Of a DNA stretch of 21,807 bases, positions 20,846 through 21,807 are shown in pieces. The stretch lies in the NCBI GenBank assembly GCA_036514535.1, contig DATBWZ010000065.1, forward strand, positions 1-21,807, written 5' to 3'. The stretch is from DATBWZ01 sp036514535 (GTDB taxonomy: Bacteria; JAMCPX01; DATBWZ01). The position numbers and the translations under genes were made by a program. How positions within the stretch are numbered: the stretch's first letter is position 1; each line of letters starts with the position of its first letter. The notes under the pieces are model-generated. The model did not search any database. It was given only the letters and a program-made list of their open reading frames with translations, and was not told the DNA's origin.

Positions 20846-21807
20846 ATGAAACACGGAAAAGTAAAACAGATTATCGGTCCGGCTGTTGATGTTGAATTTT
20901 CGGATGGTGAATTGCCGGAGATCTATACTGCGTTAAAAATTTCCAATTCTGGAATTAGTGATGCAGAATGGAATCTCACTGTTGAGGTTGCCCAGCACCT
21001 CGGCGAGAACACCGTCCGTTGCATTGCGATGGATTCCACAGAGGGATTGCGCAGGGGTCTGCCGGTTCTGAACACGGGCGCACCAATTACAATTCCCGTG
21101 GGCAAGGATACTCTCGGAAGGATCCTCAATGTGATTGGACAACCCGTAGATGAAGGCTCGCCGCTTCAGACAAAGAAATTTTATCCTATACACAGACCGG
21201 CTCCTGATTTTGTGGATCAGAGAACGGAGGTGGAGATGTTTGAAACCGGAATCAAGGTTATTGATCTTCTTGCCCCGTATCCAAAGGGAGGCAAGATTGG
21301 TTTATTCGGCGGCGCAGGTGTGGGCAAGACGGTTATCATTATGGAATTGATTCACAATGTGGCAATGGAACACGGCGGATTTTCTGTGTTCGGCGGCGTG
21401 GGAGAGAGAACCCGCGAGGGCAATGACCTTTGGCTTGAGATGAAGGAATCGGGCGTTATTGACAAAACAGCGCTGATTTACGGGCAGATGAATGAACCTC
21501 CCGGCGCAAGGGCAAGGGTTGGATTGACAGCGCTCACTGCAGCAGAATATTTCCGTGATGAAGAAGGACAGGATGTGCTCTTGTTTATTGATAATATTTT
21601 TCGGTTTGTTCAGGCTAACTCGGAGGTCTCTGCGCTTCTGGGCAGGATTCCGTCCGCAGTGGGATACCAGCCGACGCTGTCTACCGATTTAGGCGAACTT
21701 GAAGAGCGTATCACATCCACAAAAAAGGGATCCATAACCTCTGTGCAGGCAATATACGTGCCTGCGGATGACCTGACAGATCCGGCGCCAGCAACAACAT
21801 TTTCGCA
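20846..21807 (+). CDS. atpD: ATP synthase F1 subunit beta (partial, runs off the window)
   Basis: The first 320 residues are present. It opens MKHGKVKQIIGPAVDVEFSD. The catalytic P-loop GGAGVGKT is at 155-162. GGVGERTREGNDLW holds the catalytic glutamate (E of GER), and YGQMNEPPGARARVGLTALT and an IDNIFRFVQANSEVSALLGR segment follow. Beta carries the three catalytic sites of ATP synthesis. The DELSEED loop lies beyond the window end. The ATG is preceded by GGAGGA with a 5-base gap. atpC (epsilon) is expected next but cannot be seen. Confidence 0.97.
   Translation, partial: MKHGKVKQIIGPAVDVEFSDGELPEIYTALKISNSGISDAEWNLTVEVAQHLGENTVRCIAMDSTEGLRRGLPVLNTGAPITIPVGKDTLGRILNVIGQPVDEGSPLQTKKFYPIHRPAPDFVDQRTEVEMFETGIKVIDLLAPYPKGGKIGLFGGAGVGKTVIIMELIHNVAMEHGGFSVFGGVGERTREGNDLWLEMKESGVIDKTALIYGQMNEPPGARARVGLTALTAAEYFRDEEGQDVLLFIDNIFRFVQANSEVSALLGRIPSAVGYQPTLSTDLGELEERITSTKKGSITSVQAIYVPADDLTDPAPATTFS

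Noticed and set aside
1..21807. CRISPR arrays, tRNA or rRNA genes, insertion sequences, prophage
   Set aside because: No regularly spaced repeats, no cloverleaf or ribosomal RNA signatures, and no transposase, integrase or phage genes were found.

Overview
The window is a tightly packed bacterial chromosome segment of moderate GC (estimated by eye at mid-40s percent). Nearly all genes are on the + strand and many overlap by a few bases. The gene order rpmH-rnpA-yidD-yidC ... mnmE-mnmG-rsmG-parA-parB-bactofilin-atpF'-atpF-atpH-atpA-atpG-atpD is the replication-origin-proximal neighbourhood of many Gram-negative bacteria. Bactofilin between parB and a tandem b'/b ATP synthase pair, with atpB/atpE absent from the cluster, fits a deltaproteobacterial (Geobacter-like) or Nitrospirota-like genome. 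Two lipoproteins with lipobox signals and a YidC with a large periplasmic domain indicate a diderm cell. The anaerobic-type glycerol-3-phosphate dehydrogenase suggests anaerobic or facultative metabolism. The lineage is inferred from gene order, not proven.

Region 1 (1-5435) is metabolic: the end of fmt, rpe, a DegT/DnrJ-type PLP sugar aminotransferase with its own promoter, and a glpA-glpB-glpC-like operon. The third glp gene is not a normal GlpC. It encodes a 131-residue protein with one membrane helix and the ligands for only one [4Fe-4S] cluster. A structured-looking dyad lies in front of glpA.

Region 2 (5436-10412) starts at a strong promoter whose -10 box almost touches the rpmH start codon. 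It runs rpmH, rnpA, yidD, yidC and then two overlapping genes for beta-propeller lipoproteins. These two sit where many bacteria carry jag/khpB, and the first overlaps the yidC stop codon.

Region 3 (10413-16392) holds mnmE, mnmG, rsmG, parA and parB. MnmE and MnmG act together on tRNA wobble uridine and RsmG methylates 16S rRNA. ParA and ParB act with two perfect 16-bp parS sites, one between mnmE and mnmG and one between rsmG and parA. mnmE and mnmG, like rpmH, appear to have promoters that would give leaderless or nearly leaderless mRNAs.

Region 4 (16393-21807) is a bactofilin gene with a good promoter, followed closely by the F1Fo ATP synthase genes for b', b, delta, alpha, gamma and beta. 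The beta gene is cut by the window end. I see no tRNA, rRNA, CRISPR array, insertion sequence or prophage. The least ordinary items are the mono-cluster GlpC-like protein, the lipoprotein pair coupled to yidC, the recurrent promoter-on-start-codon layout, and the unexplained dyads before glpA and around the first parS.
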